A DNA stretch of 64,000 bases, from assembly GCA_009809945.1 (NCBI GenBank), contig WTPW01001141.1:15754-79753 (forward strand), in the 5' to 3' direction. Shown in pieces: positions 21,353 through 32,228 of the stretch. Source of the DNA: Gigaspora margarita (Eukaryota > Glomeromycota > Glomeromycetes > Diversisporales > Gigasporaceae). Position 1 is the first letter of the stretch. Every line of letters starts with the position of its first letter. The notes under the pieces are model-generated. The model was not told the origin of the DNA and did no database searches. It worked only from the letters and a program-made list of their open reading frames with translations. The translations under genes and the position numbers were made by a program.

Positions 21353-22339
21353 TGGTGCTCCAAGTCACTTCTCATCAAATGCGCCAAATTTGGCTAGATA
21401 TATTCAAGGTACGCCAAATTTGGCTAGATATATCCAAGATGCGCCAAATTTAGATTTGGCTATATATAAAAATTTGTAACTCAGCCTATATTTTTTAAAA
21501 AATTTTATTTTTCTATCGAACGTAAAAATTAAAAGTCAATTAATAAAAACTTCTTTAATACTTATGAAAATTTTGTAGTAAGTGTATTTTGATCTGCTGA
21601 ATAAGGTTACTTAATCGATTTTNNNNNNNNNNNNNNNNNNNNNNNNNNNNNNNNNNNNNNNNNNNNNNNNNNNNNNNNNNNNNNNNNNNNNNNNNNNNNN
21701 NNNNNNNNNNNNNNNNNNNNNNNNNNNNNNNNNNNNNNNNNNNNNNNNNNNNNNNNNNNNNNNNNNNNNNNNNNNNNNNNNNNTTCGATTTGCTTAGTAA
21801 AATTTAGACTTTACTATGTAGCAACATTTGTCAATTGTGGGCGAATATATTTTTTTAAAAAATTTTAATTTTTCCGTCGAAAGTAAAAATCAAAAGTCGA
21901 TTAATAAAAAATTCTCCAATGTTTATAAATATATTGTCTTATGTGTATTTTGATCTGCTGAATAAGGTTACTTAATCGATTTATTTCGATTTGCTTAGTA
22001 AAATTTAGACTTTACTATGTAGCAACTTTTGTTGATTATCNGTTTCACGCCAATTTTATNTAGATCGAATATATGTNANNCCAATTTTGATATAAATTAT
22101 ATGTAACAACAAGGCGCCAATTTTATAGCTCACATAATAAATTGTATAAATTTTTTAAATTTTAATGCCATATAATTTTGATATTTGGACTTTTTAAAAA
22201 ATTTTAACTGATAAGTTTGATAGAGCTAAAGATAAAGATTTATTTTTATTAGTTAATTATTAAATAAATCTTTGGATTTTATAGTTATAAGATTTTAAAA
22301 ATGCAATCAGAATTTGATGAGAAGTGACTTGGAGCACCA
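21353..22339. mobile_element. 987-bp TA-flanked element with 28-bp perfect TIR
   Basis: Identical 28-bp inverted ends, beginning TGGTGCTCCAAGTCACTTCT, are flanked by TA (21351-21352 and 22340-22341), as in Tc1/mariner elements. Near the left end three GCGCCAAATTTGGCTAGATA-like repeats stand in tandem (21379-21465). The core has tandem half-palindromes related to the 500-bp hairpin family (AATAAGGTTACTTAATCGAT at about 21600 and 21961) and contains the gap. No ORF. Confidence 0.85.
21623..21783. other. Assembly gap (161 N)
   Basis: The run of N lies between two copies of the same half-palindrome unit, so it may hide a collapsed or hairpin-blocked stretch. A few further N bases occur at about 22041-22080. 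Confidence 0.95.
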
Positions 22340-22821
22340 TAGTTCTATTTTTTTTTAGAGAATATTGTATTTTAAAAAAAAGGTAAAAAATTCTATATGA
22401 GTTATCTAATATTTGAAATATAGCTGATGTATATCAATATAAAAGTGCTAACAAAATAAATTTACTATGATGCCCAAATATAATCTCATATAGATTATTT
22501 GGAGTTCTTGGCCAATATATAAATATATAAGAAAATAAATATAATAAAATATAATTGTTATTTATTTCTATTAAAACAAATCTTAAAAAATAGTTAACTT
22601 AGTAACATTCTTATTATATAAATTATTAATAATATTGTTTATTTATTAATATTACAAATTATCTAAACTATACTATCACTAATGCTCTAATATTTATTCT
22701 ATTTTTGACTAAATATTTAAACTATCCAGTTTAATAAGCAAAGTTGTTCACTAAAATAATTGAATAAAGTAGAATATTAAAAAAATTTTTTTATAAAGAT
22801 CTTTATTCTAACAAGCTATTA
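22340..22821. other. AT-rich non-coding stretch
   Basis: I see no ORF, inverted repeat or known motif here, apart from TTTTTTAGAGAATATTGTAT at the left edge, which resembles the sequence left of 21353. Confidence 0.5.
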
Positions 22822-23663
22822 CCGTATGTGTCTAAAAATAAGCTAAAATAATATTTGGTCAATTGCCAATAGTTGTTACATAGTAAAGTCTAAATTCTAC
22901 TATGTAAATCTGTAATTAGTGCTTAAAAACATATTTTAGAGACTAAACTATACCTATTCTGAATGTTTCATCAGAATAGGAATACTTTTCATTAATTGAC
23001 TTTTAATTTTTACATTCAACAAATATATTTTGCTAATAAAATTTTAATCTCTTTATTAAATATAAAAATTAAAATCCAATTAATAAAAAGTTCTTCAATT
23101 TTCATTGTAAATTTCAGAGTATATGTATTTTGATCATTTAAACAAGTTTACTTAATTGACAATTCATGAAAGAAGGAGAATTTGTATTAATAAAATACAT
23201 AACACTTAATATAAATTACATATAAAATCTAAAAATCAGCATTTCTGAATATGTAAAGTCAATTTTTTATTAAGTTAACATCTTGCAGGCTTCTAATTAT
23301 AGTTGTAGAGCTAGTTTTTGTGATTCAAATAATAGCTAGACAGTAAAATTAGTTAGGTAAATAATAAGTTACAAGCAATTAAATTCAAAAAAATTTAGAA
23401 AACTATAGAAATCACGATTCTTGTATTAACATATTTTGCTATGTTTTATTATAAAAAACTTCCCCAGTTAAAATTTATTTTCTATCATGAATTGTCAATT
23501 AAGCGACTTTAAACAATTTGCTTAGTAAAATTTGAACTTTACTATGTAGCAACTTTTATTAATCATGGGTAGCTTATTTTTGGGTCAAAGACATTTATGC
23601 TTCTTGAACAAAAGAGGAGGGGTAGCTTATTTTTGGAAGTAACTAATTTTTAGCAATATACAG
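22822..23663. mobile_element. Hairpin MITE, CYATAKRTTTCC family, copy 2 (split)
   Basis: Start CCGTATGTGTCTAAAAATAA and inverted end CTGTATATTGCTAAAAATTA are flanked by TA (22820-22821 and 23664-23665). After subtracting the nested 343-bp element and its extra TTAA, it is 495 bp, matching the 498 and 512 bp of the other copies. Palindromic arms contain AGTAAAGTCTAAATTCTACT and its inverse. No ORF. Confidence 0.75.
23156..23498 (-). mobile_element. 343-bp TTAA-flanked MITE, copy 2
   Basis: Flanked by TTAA at 23152-23155 and 23499-23502. It interrupts the string AAGTTTACTTAAGCGA, which is uninterrupted in the related hairpin at about 50985, so the TTAA duplication and the empty site are both visible. 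Reverse orientation relative to 20890-21232. No ORF. Confidence 0.9.
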
Positions 23664-24199
23664 TATACTCCCAAAGGCCTAATCCACACATTACACTCAA
23701 TGCCACAATATAGCTTACTTAAAATGATTCAAACAAAGGACATAGATAGGTTTATACAATGGACATAAAGTATATTATTTTGCCCAAACTTTAAGTCATA
23801 TTATCTTCTTCACATTATCTAAAAAATCTGTTCTTTGAAGTTGGCTATAAAGAATTTTATAAAAGGTACCTCTATATAATAGTTGTAAATTGTCACATAA
23901 AATCATATAAGATACATTTTTACTATTAAATTTGATTATAAAAACTATATAGCAATCAACACTATTTAGTTGATTTTGGAGCAGTGTTAAGAAAGTTATA
24001 CAATATAATAATTACATAATATTTAGTATATTATACACTTTATTTTAGCTTAAAGAATATAGAGGTGCATCTTAATAAAATTTATAGCAATTATACAAAA
24101 ATTGGCCAAAAAAAACTTTAGCAGACAAATTTATCCACTAAATAGTTTAAGGGATAACCTTTTAACCCATGCCAGAGGCATGAGCTAATATGCTAGTGT
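23664..24199. other. AT-rich non-coding stretch
   Basis: No ORF, RNA motif or repeat that I can support. The 3' end (from about 24170) merges into the hAT-like pseudogene. Confidence 0.5.
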
Positions 24200-26958
24200 C
24201 AGAGTTGCAATAGAAACTTGGCTCAAAGAACATTCAAATACTTTTATATTGAAGATCATTTAGTATGTGTATATTGCAATAATGTTATAGAATGGAAAGC
24301 AAATCTTGATATTGCAATAGTAAAAAATATAAATTAAATAAGACAAATTATGAAACTCAAGAAAATGCTAGAAAACAAGTATCTATCCAAATTATATAGC
24401 ATAGCAGAAATAAGAAGTGAAATTATTAAAGATTTAATTCAAGAATTTGCAATTACTAATATCTCTCTTGAAAAAATAAATTATTTATATTTAGTTTTTA
24501 AAAAGTATTTTAAACAAGTGGCTTAATTTCTTAGGCTTCAACTTTACCCAAATTTACTTATCTTGCATTTTTGAAAACATCAAAATGATCTCAAATTGCT
24601 TTTTAATAACAAATCTGTTGCTATTATTACAGTCAGATCTCTCTATAGTCACACCCCATATAGTCACACCTCTATATAAGCATCCAAAATTGTGCAACAG
24701 GCTTAAATATAGTAAAAATCCTCCTTATAGTCACAAATCACCTATAATCACTATCACAAACATATTTTGATTTTTTTATCAATTTTATTAATAGAAACCC
24801 TCTTTATAGTCACCAATTTTGACCAAATATGGATTAAAAAAATATGATTGGCTGTTATCCATATTTATGTTTATTTAAAATATTCTATTAAAAATTCTTA
24901 AAGGTTTGACAGCAAATAACTTTTGATGCAACAGTCCAATTTAAATGAAACAACCACCAAAATGTTCGTCTCAATGAGACGATTCTAATGAGCCCAAAAT
25001 CAATAAAATCCAATCACAGGCTCCTGTGATCATTAAGGATTTGTGTCACTTCACATGTTTAAGAATTGATTAAATTTAAATATCTAGGCAAAAAATCCTT
25101 AATGATTTTAGCATTTTGTAATTAGATTTGACAATTTTTATACTCTTTAGAAAACACTCTGGTGGTCATTTTATCCAAATTGGGCCACTGGATCAAAGTT
25201 ATTCACTATCAAATATTTTAAATTTTTTAATAGTATTTCTAAATATGCGCAAATATATACTAATTGACCTTTGATCATGTGATCATAACAAAGTATTTTA
25301 TTTACAGTCACACCTCTATACAATCACCAAAATAGGGCGCGACCAACTTGTGATTATAGAGAGGTCTGACTGTATGAATGAAGCAACTGATATTTGTGCT
25401 CAATACATTGTTAATACCCTTTTTGTATTTTGTAATTCTACAAAACTAGTTTCTGTAGAATTTCTTGAATATGTCAATAATACTATGATGGGTCAAACTT
25501 TAATTAAAATCCTTTCTTATTATAATATTCTTTTAATATCTTTTGTCTTTTTTTATCTAATTTGGCTGCATATATAAAAAGTGTTATAGGGAAGTATTGG
25601 TACCATTAATGTATCAGCTTATTCATGTACCTTGTTGTGTGCATATTCTCAATTTAATTGGGTATAAACCTTTTTATTTTTTATTTTATTTTTTTTATTT
25701 ATTTAATAATATTTAAAATTATATATAGTGGTATGTGGATTTTATTGCCAAAATAAAAGAAGTGTTTGTCAGATCACCAGGACAAAGAAGTCATTATTTG
25801 GCTTACTTAAAAATGTATAAAATTATAAACCTGTATAAAATTCTACTTCCAAATACAACCTATTGGAATCCCTAGTTCTGAATGATCTTTTATCAAAAAC
25901 CTATATTGAGTATTAGAGGACCCCAGACATCTCTCATATAGGTCATAACTGGATTTTGGCCAATTTTGGTTCAATTTGCTAAAAATGACAAAATTCATTT
26001 TTTTAAATAACTTTTAATCAAGTACTCAGAATTGAATGTACATTTTTTTATTTGATGTGCCTTACTGAGAGCTTCATTTTAAAAAAAAGTTTATTCAAAT
26101 TGGACTACTAGATGGCAAGATAATTGCCAAAAACTGTTTTTTTGCTTCTCAAATTTTAGGGATTTTTGCTAAAAAAATAAAGTATGACCTCTGTACTAGA
26201 TGCCCAGGTCCTAGTATTAGCCTGAAGTTTTTATTTTGTAAATTGGCAATAGACAAAAAAATGAGGACTTATTAGAAATTAATCCATCTTTACAAAATGA
26301 AACAACATTTGGAACCATTAAAATTCATATTAATTTTATTTTTGCCATTAAAGATTTAGATTTTTTTCAAAACAGAATCAGGCAATTTTCCATTTGTAGA
26401 GGGCTAATTAGAACAACTTATCACATATCATGAGACAAATCAAAATGCACAACATTTTGGATTAGAATTAGAAAATTGCATTATTAATTACAGATTCAAC
26501 TCTCAAGACTTTTACTGGATTTTCCATAATGCTTTTCAAGTAGCATTTCAAAATTTTCTAATTATATACCTCAATATCTAGCTCATTGCATTTTTCAACC
26601 TTGTCGCATTTTTGATCCATCCTATTTTTTTTACAAGTGATAATTTGAAAAAGGATATTCATCGTTACAGTATTATCAAGAATTTGAAAATCCTTCAGAT
26701 GCTTTAATTCATGAATGGGCAATCTATTGCAATTTACAAGTTGAAATCAGGTTCCAGAACGTGGGAATAAATGAGTTTTGGTTGGACTTAAGCTTGCAGC
26801 TTCCAATTTTGTCAAATATAGCATTGAATTATATTTGGCTACCTGGTTCAAGCTGTAGTGTTGAATGCAGCTTTTCATTATATAATACAATCTTGGATGA
26901 TAACAGGCAAAGCTTATCTAAAGAATTGCTAGCAATAATTTACTTTAATGGGGCTTAA
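24200..26958 (+). pseudogene. hAT/DUF659-like transposase remnant
   Basis: hAT transposases use an RNase H-like DDE core with an N-terminal BED finger and a C-terminal dimerisation domain. Visible in order: a BED-like block VCVYCNNVIEWKAN (about 24258-24300), the start of the catalytic region around NEATDICAQYIVNTLF (from 25376), an HVPCCAHILNLIG-like block (about 25626-25663), a probable intron (about 25664-25729) and a well-kept dimerisation block from 26761 (LPILSNIALNYIWLPGSSC then FSLYNTILDDNRQ), stop at 26956-26958. Many stops and frame changes occur. A 743-bp element splits it at 24630-25372, and 25900-26240 looks like another non-coding insertion. Confidence 0.75.
24630..25372. mobile_element. 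743-bp pogo/Tc1-like MITE, copy 2
   Basis: Ends CAGTCAGATCTCTCTATAGT and, inverted, CAGTCAGACCTCTCTATAAT are flanked by TA (24628-24629 and 25373-25374). Same length, orientation and internal palindrome as 4934-5676, with scattered differences. It splits the hAT-like reading directly before NEATDICAQ. Confidence 0.9.
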
Positions 26959-26980
26959 AAAATTCATGTAATAGTTTGTA

Positions 26981-27419
26981 CAGTATGGACAGCAAAAAAC
27001 ATCCAATTTTTACACAGTTGTTTAAAGTCTTATAACTTCATAACATAATTTTTTTTAAAAATCTCTCTTACAAATTTATTATTTATAACACAAACTACAG
27101 ATCTGCAAGACAGATTTTTAATATCTTGCTTTTTACAAGAGTTATAAGAGATCAAAGTTTAGTAATTTTAACAGTACAACAAAAATTTGGCGCAAAGAAA
27201 CTACCAATCATATTAATGCTAGTCACGTGCAAATGATTTTATTGGTTAATACTCATATTAAAAATCAATTTTGTGCCTTAATAAAAATTAGCCAATCAGA
27301 AGTTGTGTTACATAACCCAAATTTGGCGCCTTAATAAAATTAACCAATCAGAAGTTGTGTTGCATAACCTAAATTTGGCGCCCCAAAAAAATTTGGATGC
27401 TTCTTGCTGTCCCGTACTG
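26981..27419. mobile_element. 439-bp TA-flanked Tc1/mariner-like MITE
   Basis: Ends CAGTATGGACAGCAAAAAAC and, inverted, CAGTACGGGACAGCAAGAAG are flanked by TA (26979-26980 and 27420-27421). The right half contains a tandem duplication of about 55-60 bp around CCAATCAGAAGTTGTGTT followed by AAATTTGGCGCC. No ORF. It follows the stop codon of the hAT-like remnant. Confidence 0.8.
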
Positions 27420-27421
27420 TA

Positions 27422-28446
27422 AAACTATTAATAATTCGAATTGATGGATACAATAATGATGGTTTCACATGCAATTACATCAATATACGAGCTTTGAACC
27501 TCGATACTAGTTTTTTTTCAATAAAGCTCGCTCGAATTTGAGCACATTTTATCACATAATCAGATATTTTTCCCATATCGCACATAATCTTCAAAAATTG
27601 TTCACATCGCATTACAGAATTTATTTTTTATATGCACAGTATTTTTTTTTTAGCACCGCAGAAAAGCATCGACTTGATCAGGTGATTGTATAGATGAGCA
27701 ATGATCTATATTTTGATCAAAGATCGATTATGATAATCAATTGCGGTTTTCAAAATTTTGCAATTAACAGATCCCTTCCTTATACCTTCTATATCGATAC
27801 ATTCCCACCTCTACATACATCTATTCGTTACTATTCTGATACTTCTTCGGCGTTTGTCTGATAGTAACACCGTGTACAAAATGAGCAATATATATTAAAG
27901 GTAACTCTAACCGCTTCAAAGCATCAAAAGAAATATTGGTTAGCCCCGATCTCCAAAATTAGTATGTAATTATAGGAAACCAGTCTCCAAAATTAGTAGG
28001 CATGACGTTTGTGAGAAAAACCATGATTTGTGCGAATGTAAACTTTAAGGGTTTGCCCTTCGGTTTGCATATTTAGTTAGTGCAATTCCGAAAGACAATA
28101 AAAAAAAAAATTATCGTGATGTTTAATGCAGAATTTCACGTTTTTATTGTTTAATGCATTGTTCAATTAATGAGTAGTGATGGGACTTCCAAATTTTAGT
28201 TAATAATTAAAAATGATTATTAATAACTGCATATTAATAATTGTTAATTATAATTATTAACCATTATTATTAATGATTAATAATTCAAGAGGTCCTATCA
28301 ATATTTGAGATTTTGCAGACGTACACCATTAAAAATGCCTTATAACCATACACTTCTTCAATATCACTCCGTTCCTGGTATATCGAATAAAAAAAAATCT
28401 AAAATCTTACTAATTTTTCTTGATTGTCTAAATAAATAATAAACAA
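27422..28446 (+). other. Upstream region of the hydrolase gene
   Basis: No ORF or repeat family. An AT-rich tract of TTAATAATTA-type sequence lies at 28198-28285. The region just before the start codon (28385-28446) is A/T-rich without a clear TATA box. It presumably holds the promoter, but no element can be assigned. Confidence 0.4.
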
Positions 28447-30349
28447 ATGTCTATTTCCGAAGAACCACCCTTAAAATCTTGGGATTTGGAGTTGCATTTA
28501 GCAGTAGCAACGTTTAAAAAATATAATCTATGGAAATTGCCTATTGAAGAGGCTCAAAAGTTATTTATTCAAGTAAATAAGATCGAGATTCCTTCTAATA
28601 TAGTTGTAGACAAGGTTATATTGGATGAACGATATAGGCAAGAAAGTATAGAACATTTAGAAAAGGGTTTAAAACAATATGAGGATGTGTTAGAAGAGAA
28701 ATGGAAAGAACCAAATAAACCATTGCACGGAGAGTGGATTTATGCTAAGGAAGAGGAAAAAAGTAAGAATAATGAAATGGATAAAGTAATACTCCATATG
28801 CATGGTGGCGCATATCATCTGGGCTCACCTGAAAGCAATAGAGTTTTTACATTTAAATTCGCAGAGTATGCTAAAGCTCGAGTTTTTTGTAAGTTACTCA
28901 ATTTAATAATATTTTTAACTGTCAATATCATAAATAATTCTTATTAAATATTAATAAATTAGCAATTGATTATCGTCTCGCTCCACAAAGTCAATTTCCC
29001 GCTCCTCTTTGTGACTCCGTTGCTGCATATCTTTATCTTTTAAACCCTGGGTTTGAAGCTGGATTTAAGCCGATTAATCCTAAAAGAATCGTATTTGCGG
29101 GTGAGAGTGCAGGAGGTGGTTTAGCTTTGGCAACAATATTATTTTTAAGGGATACGGGATTGCCTTTACCAGGAGGATTAATTGGGATGGTGAGCATTAC
29201 ATAAATTAAATGAATTTCTTTTATTGTATTATCATTATTGTCATACTTACATATGTACACATTTATTTATATAACACTTCAAGTCGCCATCGGTGTGTAT
29301 ATTCAGCAATTGAGATTCAATTTCAAATAAAAAAAAAAAACCAACATAATTTAACATTTCTAAAATAGGTAGACTTAACTCATAGCATGCCATCTTTTTG
29401 GGATGCCGAAATAGAAAAGGTTGACTTTCTACCTAAAAAATTAGGCTTTCGTGAAATTGGGCCTTCATCTCCTGTCGCAGACGAATATATCGTCAACGCC
29501 AAAGCTCTATCTGATAAAATTGCTCAAAAAAAACCTACAATCGTTGTTCATCCTTCCTTCACTGAAATACCTCGTTTTCAGTTATATTGTGCTAATGAAG
29601 CACTAGCTATTCCTTACATTAGGTAAGTTCATCTTTTTATCTAAAAATTTATCTGTAAGTATAATTTTAACTTTTATAAATTCACCATATTTGACTTATA
29701 GCCCTATGCTTGCAGAGTCTTTGGGAGATTTACCACCTATTTTATGTGTAAGCTACTTTTTTGTAATAATTATAATAATTTTACTTCTTTTAATGAAATA
29801 TATAATAACATTAATTTTAGCAAGTTGGAGAGTTAGAAATGCTTCGTGATGAAGGAATATTACTTAGCCATAAAGCTGCACATCCTCATGAATATCAATT
29901 ACCTTCATATGCGACTAAAAATTTTGAAAAGTCACCTTTTAAGAATCCTACTAAAGTTATACTTGAAGTTTATGATGATATGCCTCATATCTGGCATGTA
30001 AGTAAATTTTTCGGAATATTGCTTTTATTTTTTCGTACTTGACAATTTATTCATAATTTTATAATGATCAATTATACAGATGTTCACTTTTACTAAACCT
30101 TCTCAAGTAGCATTTGAACGCTGTGGTGATTTTATAAAACGTGTCACATCTATAGAAAACGACGATATTTCCATTATTGATCTTCTTAAAGAAGATGTAG
30201 TGTCTCCCTCTATTTCTATTTCCCCTTCATTTGTTGCAATGAGAGTTAGTACAAATGGTGAGATCAGAGAATTGAATGAAACCGACCGGAACTGTCTAAA
30301 ATGGGATAAAATTGGTGTAGTACCTAAAGATGTTAATTTTAGCCGTTAA
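28447..30349 (+). CDS. Alpha/beta hydrolase (HSL/steryl acetyl hydrolase-like), six exons
   Basis: A predicted carboxylic ester hydrolase of the hormone-sensitive-lipase class (Abhydrolase_3); the substrate cannot be read from sequence. Exons: 28447-28888, 28963-29189, 29369-29622, 29702-29747, 29821-29997, 30080-30349. All introns are GT-AG and keep the frame, giving about 471 residues. The oxyanion motif HGGA is at residues 119-122, DYRLAPQSQFPAP at about 150-162 and the nucleophile elbow GESAG at 194-198 (Ser196). The acid region GELEMLRDEG (326-335) has Glu329 or Asp333 as candidates, and the catalytic His is probably His379 in MPHIWH. There is no obvious signal peptide or membrane helix. 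No in-frame stops and normal TGG Trp codons, unlike all neighbours: the only intact host-type gene here. Confidence 0.92.
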
Positions 30350-30540
30350 ATTCCTGTCAATCAATACAAATAGTATTAAATTTGCCTACAACCTTTTAAT
30401 TTTAGCTAATTTTGTTTGGCAACTTTTACATAAAAATTATTGTCTAAAAAAATACTGTTATTTCAAGTATTACTTAAAAATATTATATTAATTATCCAAA
30501 ATTTAATGCATTATAAAGAATCTTGATGCTATTACAGTAA

Positions 30541-30600
30541 GAGCAGTATCATTGATCACCTGACTTTTTATCAGATGCTTACCCTTCTCCCTACCTAATA
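30541..30600 (-). mobile_element. Fragment of the about 150-bp MITE family, copy 3
   Basis: On the minus strand the sequence contains a TCTGATAAAAAGTCAGGTGA block followed by ATCAATGATA, matching the right end of the copies at 2211-2361 and 19971-20112. The left part is missing. Confidence 0.6.
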
Positions 30601-30794
30601 CTTATAATTATATAATGTAAATAGAGGTATTGTGACCAGGTTAAAAGTTTCTTCTAATAAAAGTTTCTAATAATTATATAAATTTTATGCAGCAATTATC
30701 ATTTAAACTATGTTTAATAAATAATAAAATTTAGTAAAAAATCTTTAATTATACTATATAAAATTTCAAACATATAATTAGTACTCAAAGAGTA

Positions 30795-30983
30795 CAGTCA
30801 TCTTTCTCTAATCCGAACCTGGATAATCTGAACCCCTAAACTATGCAAAAACTAAAATAAAACTCTAGAACATTTGTAAATTTTTTTATAAAATTTGAAT
30901 TAACAACATAGTAACTCTTTGAGAACTGAACTTTTTGAGTAATTATATATATAAGAACAAACTGGTCAGAATAAAGCTGACTG
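30795..30983. mobile_element. 189-bp Tigger/pogo-like MITE
   Basis: Ends CAGTCATCTTTCTCTAATCC and, inverted, CAGTCAGCTTTATTCTGACC are flanked by TA (30793-30794 and 30984-30985). The start resembles known pogo/Tigger termini. No coding capacity. Confidence 0.75.
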
Positions 30984-31028
30984 TATATAAAAATTGAATT
31001 TTAGGTAAAGGGGGCAAGGTTGGCACAT

Positions 31029-31454
31029 TTATCCATTGGGGTAAATGGAGAACAACTCCATTGGTATCAATTTTTCATCTAGTTTTGCTTGTTGGCTTTG
31101 TGTTATTGGTTTAACCCAATTAGTTAAACTTTCTTGCCGTTTTAATCCCATAGATAGATTGTTAGTAATAGTAGTATTAGAACTTTCAATTTGAACTTCA
31201 TTAGTTCTAATTCGCTTGCGAATATTAGAAGTATCTTTTGCAATATAGGCACTTTTTTCAGTACCAGGCCAGTTGCCACAGGTAAGAACATGACTATGAA
31301 GCTTTTCAGGTCTTCCGGGTTGCTCAGAATTGCAATACATACACTTGGCCATGTATCGATTACCTGCAATTTTTTCTTCTGAGCACCAAAAACCAGTCCA
31401 ACGGGGATCATAAACATCCATATTTGGAAGAACAAAACCTTTAGGTGGTTGCAT
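31029..31454 (-). CDS. Orphan BED-like zinc-finger ORF (hAT N-terminus)
   Basis: An intact 141-codon ORF. Residues about 38-64 hold CMYC then HSHVLTC, a C-x2-C...H-x3-[HC] arrangement like the BED-type DNA-binding fingers at the N-terminus of DUF659/hAT transposases. A low-complexity polar region and a hydrophobic end follow. The catalytic core that should follow is absent, and the downstream sequence (below 31029) is unrelated. It may be a truncated transposase or a captured DNA-binding domain. Lack of stops suggests it is young or constrained. Confidence 0.6.
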   Translation of the reverse strand: MQPPKGFVLPNMDVYDPRWTGFWCSEEKIAGNRYMAKCMYCNSEQPGRPEKLHSHVLTCGNWPGTEKSAYIAKDTSNIRKRIRTNEVQIESSNTTITNNLSMGLKRQESLTNWVKPITQSQQAKLDEKLIPMELFSIYPNG

Positions 31455-32228
31455 TATGATAATTTCAGATTGGTATTAATTTCGATATCTAATAGAAAAT
31501 TTTTTAGTTAATAATATGATTAACATAATATGTATATAAAAGTTGTTATATTAAAGTTTCGTTAATATTTATAAATATTTTTTACTAACATATAAGACAA
31601 TTATTGAAAGTATAAACTCGAAGAATTAAAATTTATAATATCAGATAAGTGTTCCTTATATATTGATTTCCTTTATTACACAAGATCAAAAATCATATTT
31701 AATCTTTATTTTTTTAATTATGAGATTTTATGCAATATATTAATTGTTTATACAACTATACAATGTGGCTGTCTTTTTTATTATAGCTTCAGTAAGGGGT
31801 TTCTTTAATTGTTACCTTTTTATAATAACTCTTAATGATAACTTATCTTTATCTCTATTATCATATGATTTTTCTATCCCATATTCAATGAGCTCCTCTT
31901 TTACGGCCACACACTTATCCTAATTAAGAATTAATTAATTTTCAGGCTCAGATCTTTTTATATCAATCTTCCCCACATACAATTATCTATAATTTTTATT
32001 AGCTATTCCAAAATTAGCATTGATTCATCATAATAGTAATTTATATACAGATACTATGAGCAGCTAAAGAAGTCAAAATAAATCCAAGAATGTTATTCTA
32101 AGAATATGATTATAATAAATATTTTGAGAGTATTGTCAATTAAAATATGCTATAGCATGAATGCTATTTTTATGATATTAACATCAAATATAATATCGTG
32201 TAATACTTTTTTTGATCACTACGGCTTG
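31455..32228. other. AT-rich intergenic region
   Basis: No ORF, inverted-repeat element or RNA signal recognised. It separates the BED-like ORF from the start of Gypsy-2. Confidence 0.5.

Larger units (their letters stand above)
30350..31028. other. Intergenic region with MITE remnants
   Basis: Non-coding. It contains the MITE fragment at 30541-30600 and the Tigger-like element at 30795-30983; the remainder is AT-rich without signals. The hydrolase terminator is not distinguishable. Confidence 0.6.
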
